Positions 1-11,299 of a stretch of 64,000 nucleotides of DNA are shown here, piece after piece. How positions within the stretch are numbered: the first letter of the stretch is position 1; each line of letters begins with the position of its first letter. Location: NCBI GenBank assembly GCA_932294295.1, contig OW028585.1, positions 28,814,720-28,878,719 on the forward strand, in the 5' to 3' direction. The notes under the pieces were generated by a model. It made no database searches, had not been told where the DNA came from, and saw nothing but the letters and a program-made list of their open reading frames with translations. Both the position numbers and the translations under genes were made by a program. This stretch comes from Alitta virens (Eukaryota; Annelida; Polychaeta; Phyllodocida; Nereididae).

Positions 1-570
1 TGTGTTGATCTTTTTGTCAATTTCAATTTTTTATAATTTTGTAAAAAAAAAAAAGTGACATTTTCCACAAATCTAACAGTGAGAGACAATCAGATACATT
101 TTATAAATACCCTTAGGGAGAAAATGATTTAAAAAATGTATAAAATAAGGGGGAGGGGTAAACTGATTCTGTGGGAATATTGCACACAAAACCCCTTTTT
201 ATCAAATAAAAAATAAAATAAAATAAAAAGGATAAAGACATGTTGAGTCTCATGTAAGTCTATTTTTTCCCCCTTGTTTAGTCATTTTGTTTAGAAGATA
301 AAAAGGAAAAATTCGAGTGCTTTTACGTTTGCTACACGATTGTTTAGAATGCACCACAAAAACGAATGACGTCACCATAGCATGTGTAGGAGTGAGTATT
401 CAAAATAGGCTAACGTGACACAAGACAATTTACCATTCAACTTATAAAATATTTCATATATAGAAATTATACTTGAAGTCATTATATAAAAAGTAACCCC
501 CTTCCCCCCCCCCAATTATATAATCTTGATCACTTTTGTGAGGTGGTCTTAATTGTGGCTACTCATTAAT
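1..570. other. Gene-free AT-rich sequence
   Basis: No open frame with coding character is visible. The stretch holds short A- and C-homopolymers and one perfect TGACGTCA palindrome at 367-374. I see no recognisable element. Confidence 0.6.
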
Positions 571-574
571 AAAG

Positions 575-1015
575 ACACCTCAGTATTAAGGCTATTTCAC
601 TATTAAGACCAACTCACTATTGAGACCACCCCTCACCATTAAGCCCAACTTATAATTAGACAACCTCACTGAATACCGACTCATAATTAATGCCACCTCA
701 CTATTAAAACCACCTCTATTAAATACCACCTAGCTATATAGTGTTAAGCTGGTAATAAGACCACCTCACGATAAAGACATCTCACAATTAAGACCACCTC
801 ACAATTAAGACCACCTCACTATTAAGACCACCTAAAAAATGAAATAAATAAAAGTTATTTGTCATCTAGCTATCTGGCTGTCTGTCTAGCTGTCTTATCT
901 TGCAGTCACAATTATGACCACCTCAAAATTATGACCACCTCACAATTAAGATCACCTCACAATTAAGAACACCTCAAGATTAAAACAGCCAAACTATTAC
1001 GACCACTATACTATA
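575..1015 (+). repeat. Diverged 17-bp minisatellite array
   Basis: Degenerate tandem copies of a unit close to AAGACCACCTCACTATT. An unrelated insert with a few CTAT/CTGT tetranucleotides lies at about 835-900. Units vary more here than in the arrays near 20 and 25 kb, which suggests an older array. Confidence 0.8.
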
Positions 1016-1089
1016 AAGACAATCAAAATATTTTTAACTCAATATAATTTTTGCCATTGCAATACAAAGGAACCTTTCAAATTCAATAC

Positions 1090-1243
1090 CCCTTTTCGCA
1101 ATATCAGAGGTCAGCGCAATGTTGCTCTGAAGATCCCACCCATTGACCCAACCCATGGACACCCCCTTTCACCATTTCAGAGGTCAGCGTAATGTTGCTC
1201 TGAAGCCCCCACCCACTGACCCAACCCATGGACACCCTCTTTC
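1090..1243. repeat. 73-bp tandem duplication
   Basis: Two adjacent copies share the segment CAGAGGTCAGCG, starting at 1105 and 1178, and the string CCCAACCCATGGACACC. The period is 73 bp. It has no coding potential. Confidence 0.8.
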
Positions 1244-1337
1244 ATTTGAAATTGACTTTTTTATTCTAGTTTGTATTGTGACCACTTGCAGTATTGATTA
1301 ACTCTGTCTTATATTCATGTATATATATGTAAGAAAA

Positions 1338-1512
1338 ACTGGAACTGACTTGCGTTTATTAAGAAAATCTTTGGAAAAACTAGTAGATTATAGATTGTAT
1401 ACACTAGAGTAGTTGCAGACACTAGACTTGGTTTTGTAATGTTGTATGTTTTGTAATATTAATGACACATGTATCAATTCCTGATATCCAGTTTGTCAAA
1501 TAAAACTATATA
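1338..1512 (+). mobile_element. Dispersed repeat family F, copy 1
   Basis: This about 175-bp segment recurs nearly unchanged at 58,017-58,204, and its last 65 bases recur at 38,570-38,640. The shared 3' end reads GTCAAATAAAACTATAT. An AATAAA close to the common end fits the 3' end of a 5'-truncated retroelement. No coding part is present, so the class is unknown. Confidence 0.7.
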
Positions 1513-2039
1513 TAATATAAAGACCTATACATTTTGCACCAATGACGTTCTGAATTTGCTTGCATTTCAGACTAACCTGCCTGTATGTATTCTTTTGTAC
1601 ATCTGTCTATTTTACTTCCTAATAGAGCTTTTACAAGATCAAAAGTTTACAGCCTTATCAAGTTTTACAGCATATGTCACTCAACAAAACTTTTAGACTA
1701 TCCTTTACGAGAAATCGTCCGCTTTTTAGGCGTTTACACGGGCAATGAATAAATATGTCGACACAGTTCAGCCTGGCTACTTTTTAAACCAAAATATTTA
1801 ACATTTCTTGTCACAGGGGGCTTTAACTACATGTTTCCAAATAAATTATGCTCTGTTTTTTGTTGTTTTTTTCCTAGCTTTTTTTAATTTTGTTTTTATT
1901 TGTTGAATTACCATGATATCCATGTCAGTACTTACAAGTACATTTTTAAATACTACACCTATAATTGTATGTTAGTGATTTATTTATATATGCAGTATCT
2001 GCTTTTACAATAGGAAACCACTACAGTCTATCTTTCCAG

Positions 2040-2042
2040 CCC

Positions 2043-2073
<31 letters not shown>

Positions 2074-2100
2074 TATCTATCTATCTATCTATCTATCTAC

Positions 2101-2147
<47 letters not shown>

Positions 2148-2391
2148 ACTATCTATCAATCTACCTACCTAGCTGTCTATCTATCTATCAATCTCTCAAT
2201 CTATCTATCTTTCTTTCTTTCTATCTATCAATATATCCATATATCCATCTATCTACCTATTTATCTAACTATCTATCTCTCTATCTGTCTATTTATCTAA
2301 CTATCTACCTCTCTATCTGTCTATCTATCTACCTATCTATCTATCTATCTATCTATTTATCTATCTATCTATTTATCTAACTATCTATCTC

Positions 2392-2426
<35 letters not shown>

Positions 2427-2517
2427 ATCTATCTCTATCTCTATCTATATAACTATCTGTCTATCTGTCTATCTATCTGTCTATCTATCTATCTAACTCT
2501 CTATCTGTCTATCTATC

Positions 2518-2548
<31 letters not shown>

Positions 2549-2595
2549 CTATCTTTCTATCTATCTATTCATCTATCCATCTATCTATCTATCTA
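2040..2595. repeat. (CTAT)n microsatellite with AATC start
   Basis: About 550 bp of CTAT repeats with CTGT, CTTT and CTAC variants, opening with (ATCA)n. Long frames across it are tetranucleotide translation artefacts made of Leu/Ser/Ile/Tyr repeats. Confidence 0.95.
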
Positions 2596-2599
2596 CATC

Positions 2600-2970
2600 T
2601 GCACTAGTTCCTAATGTCATAAATTTCAACATGCTTCAAAAATTTTTACTCTAAAAAAATGAGTGACAGAAGGGTTATCGAATTTTGAGAGGTCTCACCT
2701 TAGAGCATGACAAAATTACATTAAATGAAATTAAATGACATCACATTACATCATACATGACACGTACATGACATGACAATGGTTTGGGTAGGCCATGTTT
2801 ATTTATGAGCGAACATTTTCAAGGATTTATGAGCTATTAATAGGTTGATGTGTGCCCTAATAGTGAAAATTGGCAAAATGACAATCACGCACCTTGAGCC
2901 TCGATCTGAGAACAATTGGATTGGGTCTAATATAACAACAATAGCATTGTCTGGAGCTATTTATAGGCCT
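2600..2970. other. Gene-free spacer
   Basis: Single-copy-looking AT-rich sequence between a microsatellite and a minisatellite. No frame or repeat was recognised. Confidence 0.5.
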
Positions 2971-2974
2971 ACAG

Positions 2975-3325
2975 CTTCCAAAATTAAGACCACCTCGATA
3001 TTAATGCCACCTCACTATTAAAACTAGGCCTACTCACAATTAGACAATCTCACTATTTAGACCCTCACTATTAAGACTGCCTCACTATTAAAGACCACTT
3101 CACTATTAAGACCAACTCATTATTAAGACCACCTCACTATTAAGACCAGTTCACTATTAAGACCAACTCATTATAAGGACCACCTCACTTTTAAGACCAC
3201 CACACTATTAGGACCACCTCACTATTAAGACCATCTCACAATTAAGACCATCTCACTATTAAGACCAACTTATTATTAAGAGCTCCTCACTTTTAAGACC
3301 ACCTCACTACATTAACACAACCTTG
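2975..3325 (+). repeat. 17-bp minisatellite array
   Basis: About 20 units of the AAGACCACCTCACTATT family, moderately diverged. A few stray units follow at 3,545-3,600. Confidence 0.9.
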
Positions 3326-3604
3326 TTATAACGACCAATCCATTTTAAAGGGCCAAGGGATAAATTGCACCAGCTTTAAATGTCCATTATGTATTTATAT
3401 ACATATATATAATCTTCCTTTAAAAAATAATATTGCATTCATATCTATTTCATGTAATTTCACTTTAAATTCTTTTTACCCAATATAGGCCTATTTAAAC
3501 ATTGTATGCTAATAGGCCTATTTAATTACCTTATTAGGGGAACAGTTCTTTTTAAAACCTCCTCACTAGTAAAACCCCTCACTACTAAGACCACTTTATT
3601 GTAG

Positions 3605-4260
3605 TTGTGATATTTTTTTTACTTAGCACTTAAGAATACTAATAGCTACTAAATAGTATCCTAAGTTTCACTGTAGCCATGATCATTTGGCCAGTTTACA
3701 TTAAAATCAAAGAGGGCCAGTTTAGAGGGATGATTCTCTTTAAACACCCTTAACTAGGAGTCCACACACAGTAGCTTTAACCCCATCTCCTTAACCCTCA
3801 TATGGGACTTGATCCATGGGGCAATTACAAGTATTAAACCCCTCATGAATTTGCATAATACCCTCTTAATAATGCCCTGCTGTAGTGTACCTCTACTTTG
3901 CTTAATACCCTGGTAAACAGAATTGTAGAATTATGAGAATAATGCAAATAATTTCACCGTTTACTAGCCATAATGTCTTGACTTCTGCACAATGCATTAT
4001 TATCTTACTCCTGTGATGGGCTGTGTTCATAATATATTCTACTAAATGAATGTTTGTGTGGTTTCCAGTGTTTAACATTGCTCTATTGTGGAATAATGTC
4101 AACATTCAGTATTATTGAAGTAGAGTCATGCATGTCAATAACTTGAAAGGGGTACTTAAAATTTACTTTAATATTTGTGAGATACATATTACATGCAAGT
4201 GGTTGTATGACCAATTTGCAGAACTAGTAAAATGTAACAAATAAAACAAAAAATAATTTT
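3605..4260. other. Gene-free spacer
   Basis: No coding signal. The longest frame, on the minus strand near 3.9-4.1 kb, has no recognisable composition or motif. Confidence 0.5.
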
Positions 4261-4264
4261 TCTG

Positions 4265-4313
4265 ATCTATCTTTCTAACTATCTATCTACCTATCTACCT
4301 ATCTATCTATCTA
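4265..4313. repeat. Short (CTAT)n tract
   Basis: About 12 tetranucleotide units with CTAC variants. Confidence 0.9.
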
Positions 4314-4456
4314 TGATAATGATCGACAAAATAATAATATATATCTTATGAAAAAATGAATAATAAAATGTCTAAATGTCTCAATCAACAAGGCTGGAAT
4401 ATATATATACCTCTAGTTTATTGTTTCCATGAGGTCAAGGATGAATTTAAACGACA

Positions 4457-4605
4457 TGACCTCAACAATAGGTCAAGGTCACCCAACTTCGAACTCACCC
4501 AATGTCTTCTCCCAAGGCATGTAATCCACGTTGGTCGCATGATCCTAGCATCAGCTGATTTTTATCCTTGTGACCTCAAAAATATAGGTCAAGGTCACCC
4601 AGAGT
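4457..4605. repeat. Paired AGGTCAAGGTCA-containing repeats
   Basis: The block TGACCTCAA-(spacer)-AGGTCAAGGTCACCC occurs at about 4,457-4,485 and again at about 4,571-4,602. It contains the nuclear-receptor half-site AGGTCA and the extended form TCAAGGTCA. No promoter is visible nearby, so regulatory function is only a possibility. Confidence 0.5.
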
Positions 4606-4619
4606 GTTAACATCATATA

Positions 4620-5180
4620 TTACTTAGTTTTATTGACATCCAACCTATACAACTGCATCATACAACAAACATATACAATAAAAGTTCACTAGGACAAGCC
4701 ACCAAGTATGTGGTTACATGAGAATAGAACATTAGAAAGTAAAACTAGTGTCAAAGCCTTTAATTAAGCTTTAAAAAAAAGCTACTTTGCAATAAATATT
4801 AGTGTGTTATTATGCAATATATGTTACTTCATTTTTTTTTTTTTTTTTTTTATTATTATTTTTTTTTTATAATTATTTGTCACTATATGAATTTAATTTC
4901 AATTATATTTAAATAGCCTCTTTTTCTTTTTATTTATAATGAAAGGGGTGTACACAATTTTCACAGCATTTTAGTAAGCTAGTGCACCCCCCCCCCAACC
5001 CCCCCCCCCCCCACAGTATGCTTATGTCTTTTATTGTTTATGTAATGTACTAACCGTATTGAACTACTACATACTGTGTACAAATAAAAAAAAACCTAAT
5101 CTAAATAATAGACATAAGTCTAATGTCTACACACTATAAACACACCAAATATGAAGACCACCTCACTATTAAAATGTTTC
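4620..5180. other. Gene-free spacer with poly-T and poly-C tracts
   Basis: Long T-rich tract at about 4,833-4,870 and C-runs at about 4,987-5,013. No gene is seen. Confidence 0.6.
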
Positions 5181-5184
5181 AATG

Positions 5185-5340
5185 TCTGGGTTCTGAAGCT
5201 TAGTCAGCTTATAGGACCAGCTGCCAGAAGCAAACGTAATGATGAGATGATAAAGCTGCTCGGAGTCCACACCATGTTACATATTTACCCGCATGGGTGG
5301 GGTCTTTTACTTACCTCAGCATGGACACGTACACCGAGTA
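5185..5340 (-). mobile_element. SINE-like family B, copy 1
   Basis: Read on the minus strand it contains, in order, a CTGAGG-AAGTAAAAGA-CCCACC block, CATGGTGTGGACTCC, ATCATCTCATCATTAC and a TATAAGCTGACTAAGCTTCAGA block. The same ordered blocks occur at 12.7, 34.7 and 60.5 kb. Both ends are truncated. Confidence 0.65.
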
Positions 5341-5689
5341 ATAAGATGCACCAGCGATTTAACGTCTCATGCGATCGACGTGCATAATTATTTTATCATC
5401 GCTAATAAATCGATTTAATTTTCAATTGCCTTTTGTCAACCCCATGGGGGCCAGCGTTATTAGTCAAGAATTTCCCCCGAACTCAAGTATTTCTTTTATT
5501 GTGTTACCATGGCAACAGACTGCCAGGTGATAATGGGTGCACTCGACAGCTGTTAGTTCCAGACACCGCCACAGGTGGCGCTGTCAAACAGGAAATAGAT
5601 AAAGATAAATCATTAGACATGGCATACTCATTCTTACAGTCTTTCAGTCTCTGACTGGCTGACATACTGGCTGACTGACTGACTGACAT

Positions 5690-5694
5690 AGATC

Positions 5695-5728
<34 letters not shown>

Positions 5729-5797
5729 GCTAGAGAAAGATAGATAGAGATAAATAGATAGATAGAGAGAGAGAGATAGAGAGATAGAGAGATAGAC

Positions 5798-5831
<34 letters not shown>

Positions 5832-5935
5832 TTAGATAGATAGATAGAGAGATAGATAGGTAGATAGATAGATAGGTAGATAGATAGATAGAGATAGACA
5901 GAGATAGATAGATAGATCGATTGATTGATTGATTG
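5690..5935. repeat. (GATA)n microsatellite
   Basis: GATA repeats with GAGA variants; ends in GATT repeats. Open frames here are low-complexity artefacts. Confidence 0.95.
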
Positions 5936-6284
5936 ATAACATGGTGATCTTAATACAGGGTTCTGCAGTAACTCCAATTAACATTTTCATTACTCAGTCT
6001 TAATGAGAAAAAAAAATCTTTTTTGGGGTTTTAAAGTTTTTTTCTTTAGGGAAAATGAATTATTTGCAGGAATGTGAAAAACCTAATGTAATTCCTTTGA
6101 TGTCTAAAGGTGGCGATGCGTGTCTAAATTAAAACACTTGTGGATAACACCTCACAAGTAGAGTCGTGGATTTGCCTTTTTTTGTTGTCTTTTTTAGTTG
6201 CTATGGTATTTGTTGACAAATCTCCTTCAACATGGCGGCTTGGAGTTGCCAGATAGAGTTGCTTATCAATTTTATCCAATAACT

Positions 6285-6830
6285 TATAATCTACTCTCAT
6301 TAAGTCTTAAAATATTTCAGTATAATTTTATTCAATAGAACACAATCATTTAATCTTATCTAAACATTTACAATATAATTAAATATAGATAATCTAATCT
6401 ACTAAATCAAGTCAACAGAGAGTCTGTTAGAATGTCTTATAATCTATTCTTATCTGATCTAATCTATACTTTATCGCAATCGAAAACCATACAGTTTTGC
6501 AACTAATGATTAATCTAATCAATAATCTAATTGATAGCAGCTGAGTGGCCAAATGGTAAAGGCATGTGTAATCTAATCTAATCTCAAGTAGTTAATCTTA
6601 TCAACATCTATACCATAATTCAAAGGAACTTATTCTAATCTAATCTTATCTGGAATATCATATCTCAGCTATAATTCATCAAAATATAATCCAATCAAAT
6701 CCAACCTAATTTAAAATGTTAATCTAATATACATCATACTTGAATATAATCCAATTATAACCTAATCTATTCTAAAATATTTTCATCTTATCTACAAGAT
6801 GTCAAAATATAATCCAAGGTAATCCAATGT
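6285..6830. repeat. Degenerate TAATC pentamer repeat
   Basis: Irregular, dispersed copies of TAATC/TCTAA through about 540 bp. It is probably a decayed simple repeat. Confidence 0.6.
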
Positions 6831-6844
6831 ATGATATATGTCAA

Positions 6845-6856
6845 TCTAGCTATCAG

Positions 6857-6890
<34 letters not shown>

Positions 6891-7045
6891 GATCTATCTA
6901 TCGATCTATCTATCTATCTATCTATCTATCAATCCTATCAATCTATCAATATATCTATCTATCCATCTATCTATCTATCTTTCTATCTATCTATCCATCT
7001 ATCTATCTATCTATCTATCCATCTATCCATCTATCTATCTATCTA
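6845..7045. repeat. (CTAT)n microsatellite
   Basis: About 200 bp of CTAT with CGAT, CCAT and CAAT variants. Confidence 0.95.
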
Positions 7046-7398
7046 ATATACCTCATAATTGATTTAATAATTTCACCTCACCTCACCTCATCTCATCCTC
7101 ACAACTTGTAGGTACTATAACCACAACTTCATTTCTTTTTCTCAACAAGCAATGCATGAGAAGTTATTTACATAAGAGGTCTGGGTTCTCCACACGACGA
7201 GTTTTTCTTGTTTACAATTGCTTACAATGCTAATTCCTTGAGTAAGGGCCTCTGCCAAAAACATACTTAAGAAAAGAATGTCTCTCACCTAAACCTGAAA
7301 GTATAAACCTGTTTACATTGTGTGTGTGTATTTTACAGGGGCCCCCAAATTTAAGACCACTGTAGAAAGATTCAAAATGTCCACAATGCAGGGTTGTC

Positions 7399-7557
7399 AA
7401 ACATGCAGTTGTAATGGAGTATGTTAGCTAGCAATAACTTGCTAATAAGCAATAACATGCATTTGTTATGGAGTATAGTAGCTGGCAATAACTTGCCAAG
7501 AAGCAATAACATGCATTTGTTATGGAGTATATTAGCAAGCAATAACTTGCCAATAAG
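7399..7557. repeat. 54-bp tandem repeat, three copies
   Basis: The unit starts AACATGCATTTGTTATGGAG at about 7,400 (variant), 7,454 and 7,508. It includes GCAATAACTTGCCAA. Copies differ by a few substitutions. Confidence 0.85.
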
Positions 7558-7835
7558 TCAACAAACTTTTCTAACTGATATTATGAAACGTCTTTAGATA
7601 AAAATTTTGCACTAAACTTAAAATATCATATGATTAAATGTTTATCTTATTTTTTAATTTTTTTATTTTTATTTATTAATTTTTTTTTTTATTATTTACA
7701 ATGGTATATTTAGGAAACATTTAATCATAATTACAAGTCGTCATTATTATTTCGAAAATATTGGTTTGACTTGGTGAGAAAAAATATGAACAAAAAACTG
7801 TTGCACCAATTCTGAATGCAACTAAATGACCACTG

Positions 7836-8000
7836 CATGGACAAATGTGCCGCGTGCATTTTCCATGCATTTGGATAAGTGCATTTGGATAAATGCATGG
7901 AAAACTCATGATTTTTGCCTCATTATAATTAGCTAAAAACCATGCGTTTTCCATGCTTTTATCCTTCTCATGGAAAACGCACGTGGCACATTTGGCCATG
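7836..8000. mobile_element. Foldback MITE family A, copy 1
   Basis: Near-palindromic element with ends CATGGACAAATGTGC and GCACATTTGGCCATG around a short centre (TTTTTGCCTCATTATAATTA). The left arm carries an extra repeat of TGCATTTGGATAA. It is one of six copies in the window. Ends are defined by copy 4 at 18,353. Confidence 0.85.
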
Positions 8001-8002
8001 CT

Positions 8003-8610
8003 ATAGTATAATAAAATATATTGAAATTTCACAGGTATATTATGACCATTGCGTGTTTTATCTTACAATTAAGACCACCTCGCCATTAAGACCAGTGACT
8101 TATACTGTATATATATATCATTTCATGTACTTATATATGAGTGAATTGGGTATATTTTTATAGAAAGGTGAAATTTCCATTTTTTTTTATTTTCAAAATT
8201 CCAATATTGAATTTTTACTTTCTTTTTTATATTTCTTCATTTTTACTTTTTTCCCCTTTTTGCACATATATTGTTGGTTTAAATATTTTCCCTTATTTTT
8301 TGCATATTTTTCGAGTGTATTTTTCGTTCTATTGTATGCATATAAGATGACTATACATATATTCATATGTTCCAAAGTAAATATGGTGTACCTACACTTG
8401 GGACACCCATGTTTTTTAATCAGGTTTTTTCTGACCGTCTCACCAGGTACCCATGTGCTGTCTGCAAATACAGGTGTAATTTACCTTGGGCAAATTGACT
8501 GTACACCACTATGCTATAGTCATTCTCATCAATCTAAAACAATCGTTAAGTGGTCAGGCAAAAGAGAAATTATTAGAACTGACAAGCACATTGTTTTAAT
8601 CTATCTATTT
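8003..8610. other. Gene-free spacer
   Basis: T-rich sequence. Overlapping frames near 8.14-8.6 kb have no motif and no codon structure that I would defend. Confidence 0.5.
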
Positions 8611-8612
8611 GC

Positions 8613-8779
8613 TGGCTAGATAGGTAGCTAGGTAGGTAGATAGATAGATAGATAGATAGATAGGTAGATAGATAGATAGGTAGATAAATAGGTAGATAGA
8701 TAGATAGATAGGTAGGTAGATAGATCGATAGGTAGATAGATAGATAGGTAGATAGATAGATAGATGGATAGATGGATAG

Positions 8780-8810
<31 letters not shown>

Positions 8811-8870
8811 GATAGATAGATAGATAGATGGATAGATCGATAGATAGACAGATAGATAGATAGATGGATG

Positions 8871-8901
<31 letters not shown>

Positions 8902-8945
8902 GGATAGATAGATAGACAGATAGATACATGCAGATAGATAGACAT
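8613..8945. repeat. (GATA)n microsatellite
   Basis: About 330 bp of GATA repeats with GGTA, GATG and GACA variants, followed to 9,006 by short (GACT)n and (CATT)n tracts. Confidence 0.95.
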
Positions 8946-9450
8946 TGACTGACTGACTGAATAGCTGACTGACTGACGGACTCATTCATTCATTCATTCA
9001 TTCATTGCCAGACAGGTTGGCTTCATGCATTTATTCAGATCTATTGGCAGATTGTTGGACTATACAGGCTAATTTTGTGATTTTGGATACTTTCTTAAAG
9101 AAACAAAAACTCTATCCAGCCCCTCTCAAGACTTTTCATTTTGTTACAACCCTTGCCAAGAGGAGGCCCCGGACTTTAAGGACTTCCGAGAGCATTGACA
9201 AAATGCCAACCTGTCAACAGGCACTCATGGGAGTAGGGCGCCCTCATGAGTCTCCACTGAGCAAGATACGAAGAGACATTTTGATGGCATGAAAAATTCA
9301 ATGCTAGGGGAAGTTTATTTAATTTAGAGAGAAATAGTGAAGCCCTTGATGACTGGTAATCAGTATTAAGAGACAATGAATTGAATGCATCAATAGATCG
9401 ACAGCAATTTTTCAGAAAAAGTTCTCATGAGTATGACATGCCGTCATCTA

Positions 9451-9537
9451 CATGGCCAAATGTGCCACGTGCATTTTCCATGAGAAGGATAAACGCATGA
9501 AAACGCATGGAAATCGCACGTAGCACATTTGGCCATG
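9451..9537. mobile_element. Foldback MITE family A, copy 2 (short form)
   Basis: CATGGCCAAATGTGCCACG at the left and its complement at the right, with most of the central stem missing. TA dinucleotides flank both ends, as in copy 4. Confidence 0.85.
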
Positions 9538-9605
9538 TAGTGGTCAAGGCACTCGTCTACAAAATGAGCTAAAACGCAAGGTTGTAGGTTCGAGCCCCCA
9601 GCATG
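9538..9605 (+). mobile_element. tRNA-like SINE head
   Basis: TAGTGGTCAAGGC resembles a tRNA D-arm/A box. GGTTGTAGGTTCGAGCCCC resembles a T-arm/B box about 45 bp downstream. The anticodon arm is degenerate and the 5' half abuts MITE A copy 2. This is a SINE head or decayed tRNA-derived repeat, not a functional tRNA. Confidence 0.55.
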
Positions 9606-9782
9606 ACATAAAGGAACAGATAAGATACATTTTTAAGTCGGGTCACATAAAAACAAAAACACAAGCAGAAAACTGCTTTTAATTATTTACTCTGAGAGAG
9701 TGGTACCCAAAAGCAATAGTTTTATATCTAGGAACAGCTAACATGTTTCGATCTCTCAGATTGTTAGTTAAGCTTTGTTTGT

Positions 9783-11122
9783 GATCCTATATGTAACTCT
9801 TTGCTCCACTCGTTGATTCTATATGTAACTCTTTGCTCCACTCTTTGAACATGTATGGAACTATTTGCTCCACTCTTTGATTCTATATGTAACTCTTTGC
9901 TCCACTCTTTGAACATGTATGGAACTATTTGCTCCACTCTTTGATTCTATATGTAACTCTTTGCTCCACTCTTTGATCATGTATGGAACTATTTGCTCCA
10001 CTCTTTGATTCTATATGTAACTCTTTGCTCCACTCTTTGAACATGTATGGAACTATTTGCTCCACTCTTTGATTCTATATGTAACTCTTTGCTCCACTCT
10101 TTGATCATGTATGAACTATTTGCTCCACTCTTTGATTCTATATGTAACTCTTTGCTCCACTCTTTGATCATGTATGGAACTATTTGCTCCACTCTTTGAT
10201 TCTATATGTAACTCTTTGCTCCACTCTTTGAACATGTATGGAACTATTTGCTCCACTCTTTGATTCTATATGTAACTCTTTGCTCCACTCTTTGATCATG
10301 TATGGAACTATTTGCTCCACTCTTTGATTCTATATGTAACTCTTTGCTCCACTCTTTGATCATGTATGGAACTATTTGCTCCACTCTTTGATTCTATATG
10401 TAACTCTTTGCTCCACTCTTTGATCATGTATGGAACTATTTGCTCCACTCTTTGATTCTATATGTAACTCTTTGCTCCACTCTTTGAACATGTATGGAAC
10501 TATTTGCTCCACTCTTTGATTCTATATGTAACTCTTTGCTCCACTCTTTGATCATGTATGGAACTATTTGCTCCACTCTTTGATTCTATATGTAACTCTT
10601 TGCTCCACTCTTTGAACATGTATGGAACTATTTGCTCCACTCTTTGATTCTATATGTAACTCTTTGCTCCACTCTTTGATCAAGTATGGAACTATTTGCT
10701 CCACTCTTTGATTCTATATGTAACTCTTTGCTCCACTCTTTGAACATGTATGGAACTATTTGCTCCACTCTTTGATTCTATATGTAACTCTTTGCTCCAC
10801 TCTTTGATCATGTATGGAACTATTTGCTCCACTCTTTGATTCTATATGTAACTCTTTGCTCCACTCTTTGATCATGTATGGAACTATTTGCTCTACTCTT
10901 TGATTCTATATGTAACTCTTTGCTCCACTCTTTGATTCTATATGTAACTCTTTGCTCCACTCTTTGATCATATATGTAACTCTTTGCTCCACTCTTTGAT
11001 CCTATATGTAACTCTTTGCTCCACTCTTTGATCCTATATGTAACTCTTTGCTCCACTCTTTGATCCTATATGTAACTCTGTGCTCCACTCTTTGATCCTA
11101 TATGTAACACTTTACTCCATTC
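9783..11122. repeat. 32-bp minisatellite with 64-bp dimer order
   Basis: About 42 units of 32 bp. Two monomer types alternate through most of the array: type A starts GATTCTATATGTAACTCTTT and type B starts GA(A/T)CATGTATGGAACTATTT. Both end GCTCCACTCTTT. The left edge has two A units and the last roughly 220 bp have only A-type units (mainly GATCC). Frames on the minus strand are artefacts of the repeat. Confidence 0.95.
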
Positions 11123-11250
11123 CACCCAGGTGTAGATGGGTACTTGGCTATTGGCAGTGATGGCGATGTAGGGTGCGCCTGATGCGCTGACTATGGCTTC
11201 TCGGCTGTATATACTACCCAAGGAATTGAGAAAGACTCAAGCTTGAAAAG
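11123..11250 (+). mobile_element. SINE-like family C, 3' part
   Basis: The block from CCACCCAGGTG to CCCAAGGAATTGAGAAAGACTC matches, in order, the reverse complement of the element at 30,560-30,826. The tRNA-like head is absent; the 32-bp minisatellite abuts where it would be. Confidence 0.6.
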
Positions 11251-11299
11251 GTCTGCCATGGGTGTAAATGTAGTCGGCTGAGCCCATCAACGCAGATGC

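Noticed and set aside
1965..2300. Long open frames across the CTAT/GATA arrays (also at 5.5-6.0, 6.8-7.1, 8.57-8.99, 16.6-16.8 and 21.3-21.8 kb)
   Set aside because: The translations are Ile-Tyr-Leu-Ser repeats produced by a tetranucleotide without stop codons in several frames. There is no unique sequence or motif.
9538..9605. Functional tRNA gene (also the heads at 30.8, 32.1, 37.8, 59.3 and 63.3 kb)
   Set aside because: Acceptor and anticodon stems do not pair properly and copies recur with SINE bodies attached, so they are SINE heads.
9989..11056. Open frames on the minus strand of the 32-bp array reading KEWSKELHIESKSG-type repeats
   Set aside because: They follow the repeat unit exactly, are interrupted at random, and have no start context or unique domain.
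9783..11122. CRISPR-like direct repeats
   Set aside because: Units are contiguous with no unique spacers, and the genome is eukaryotic.
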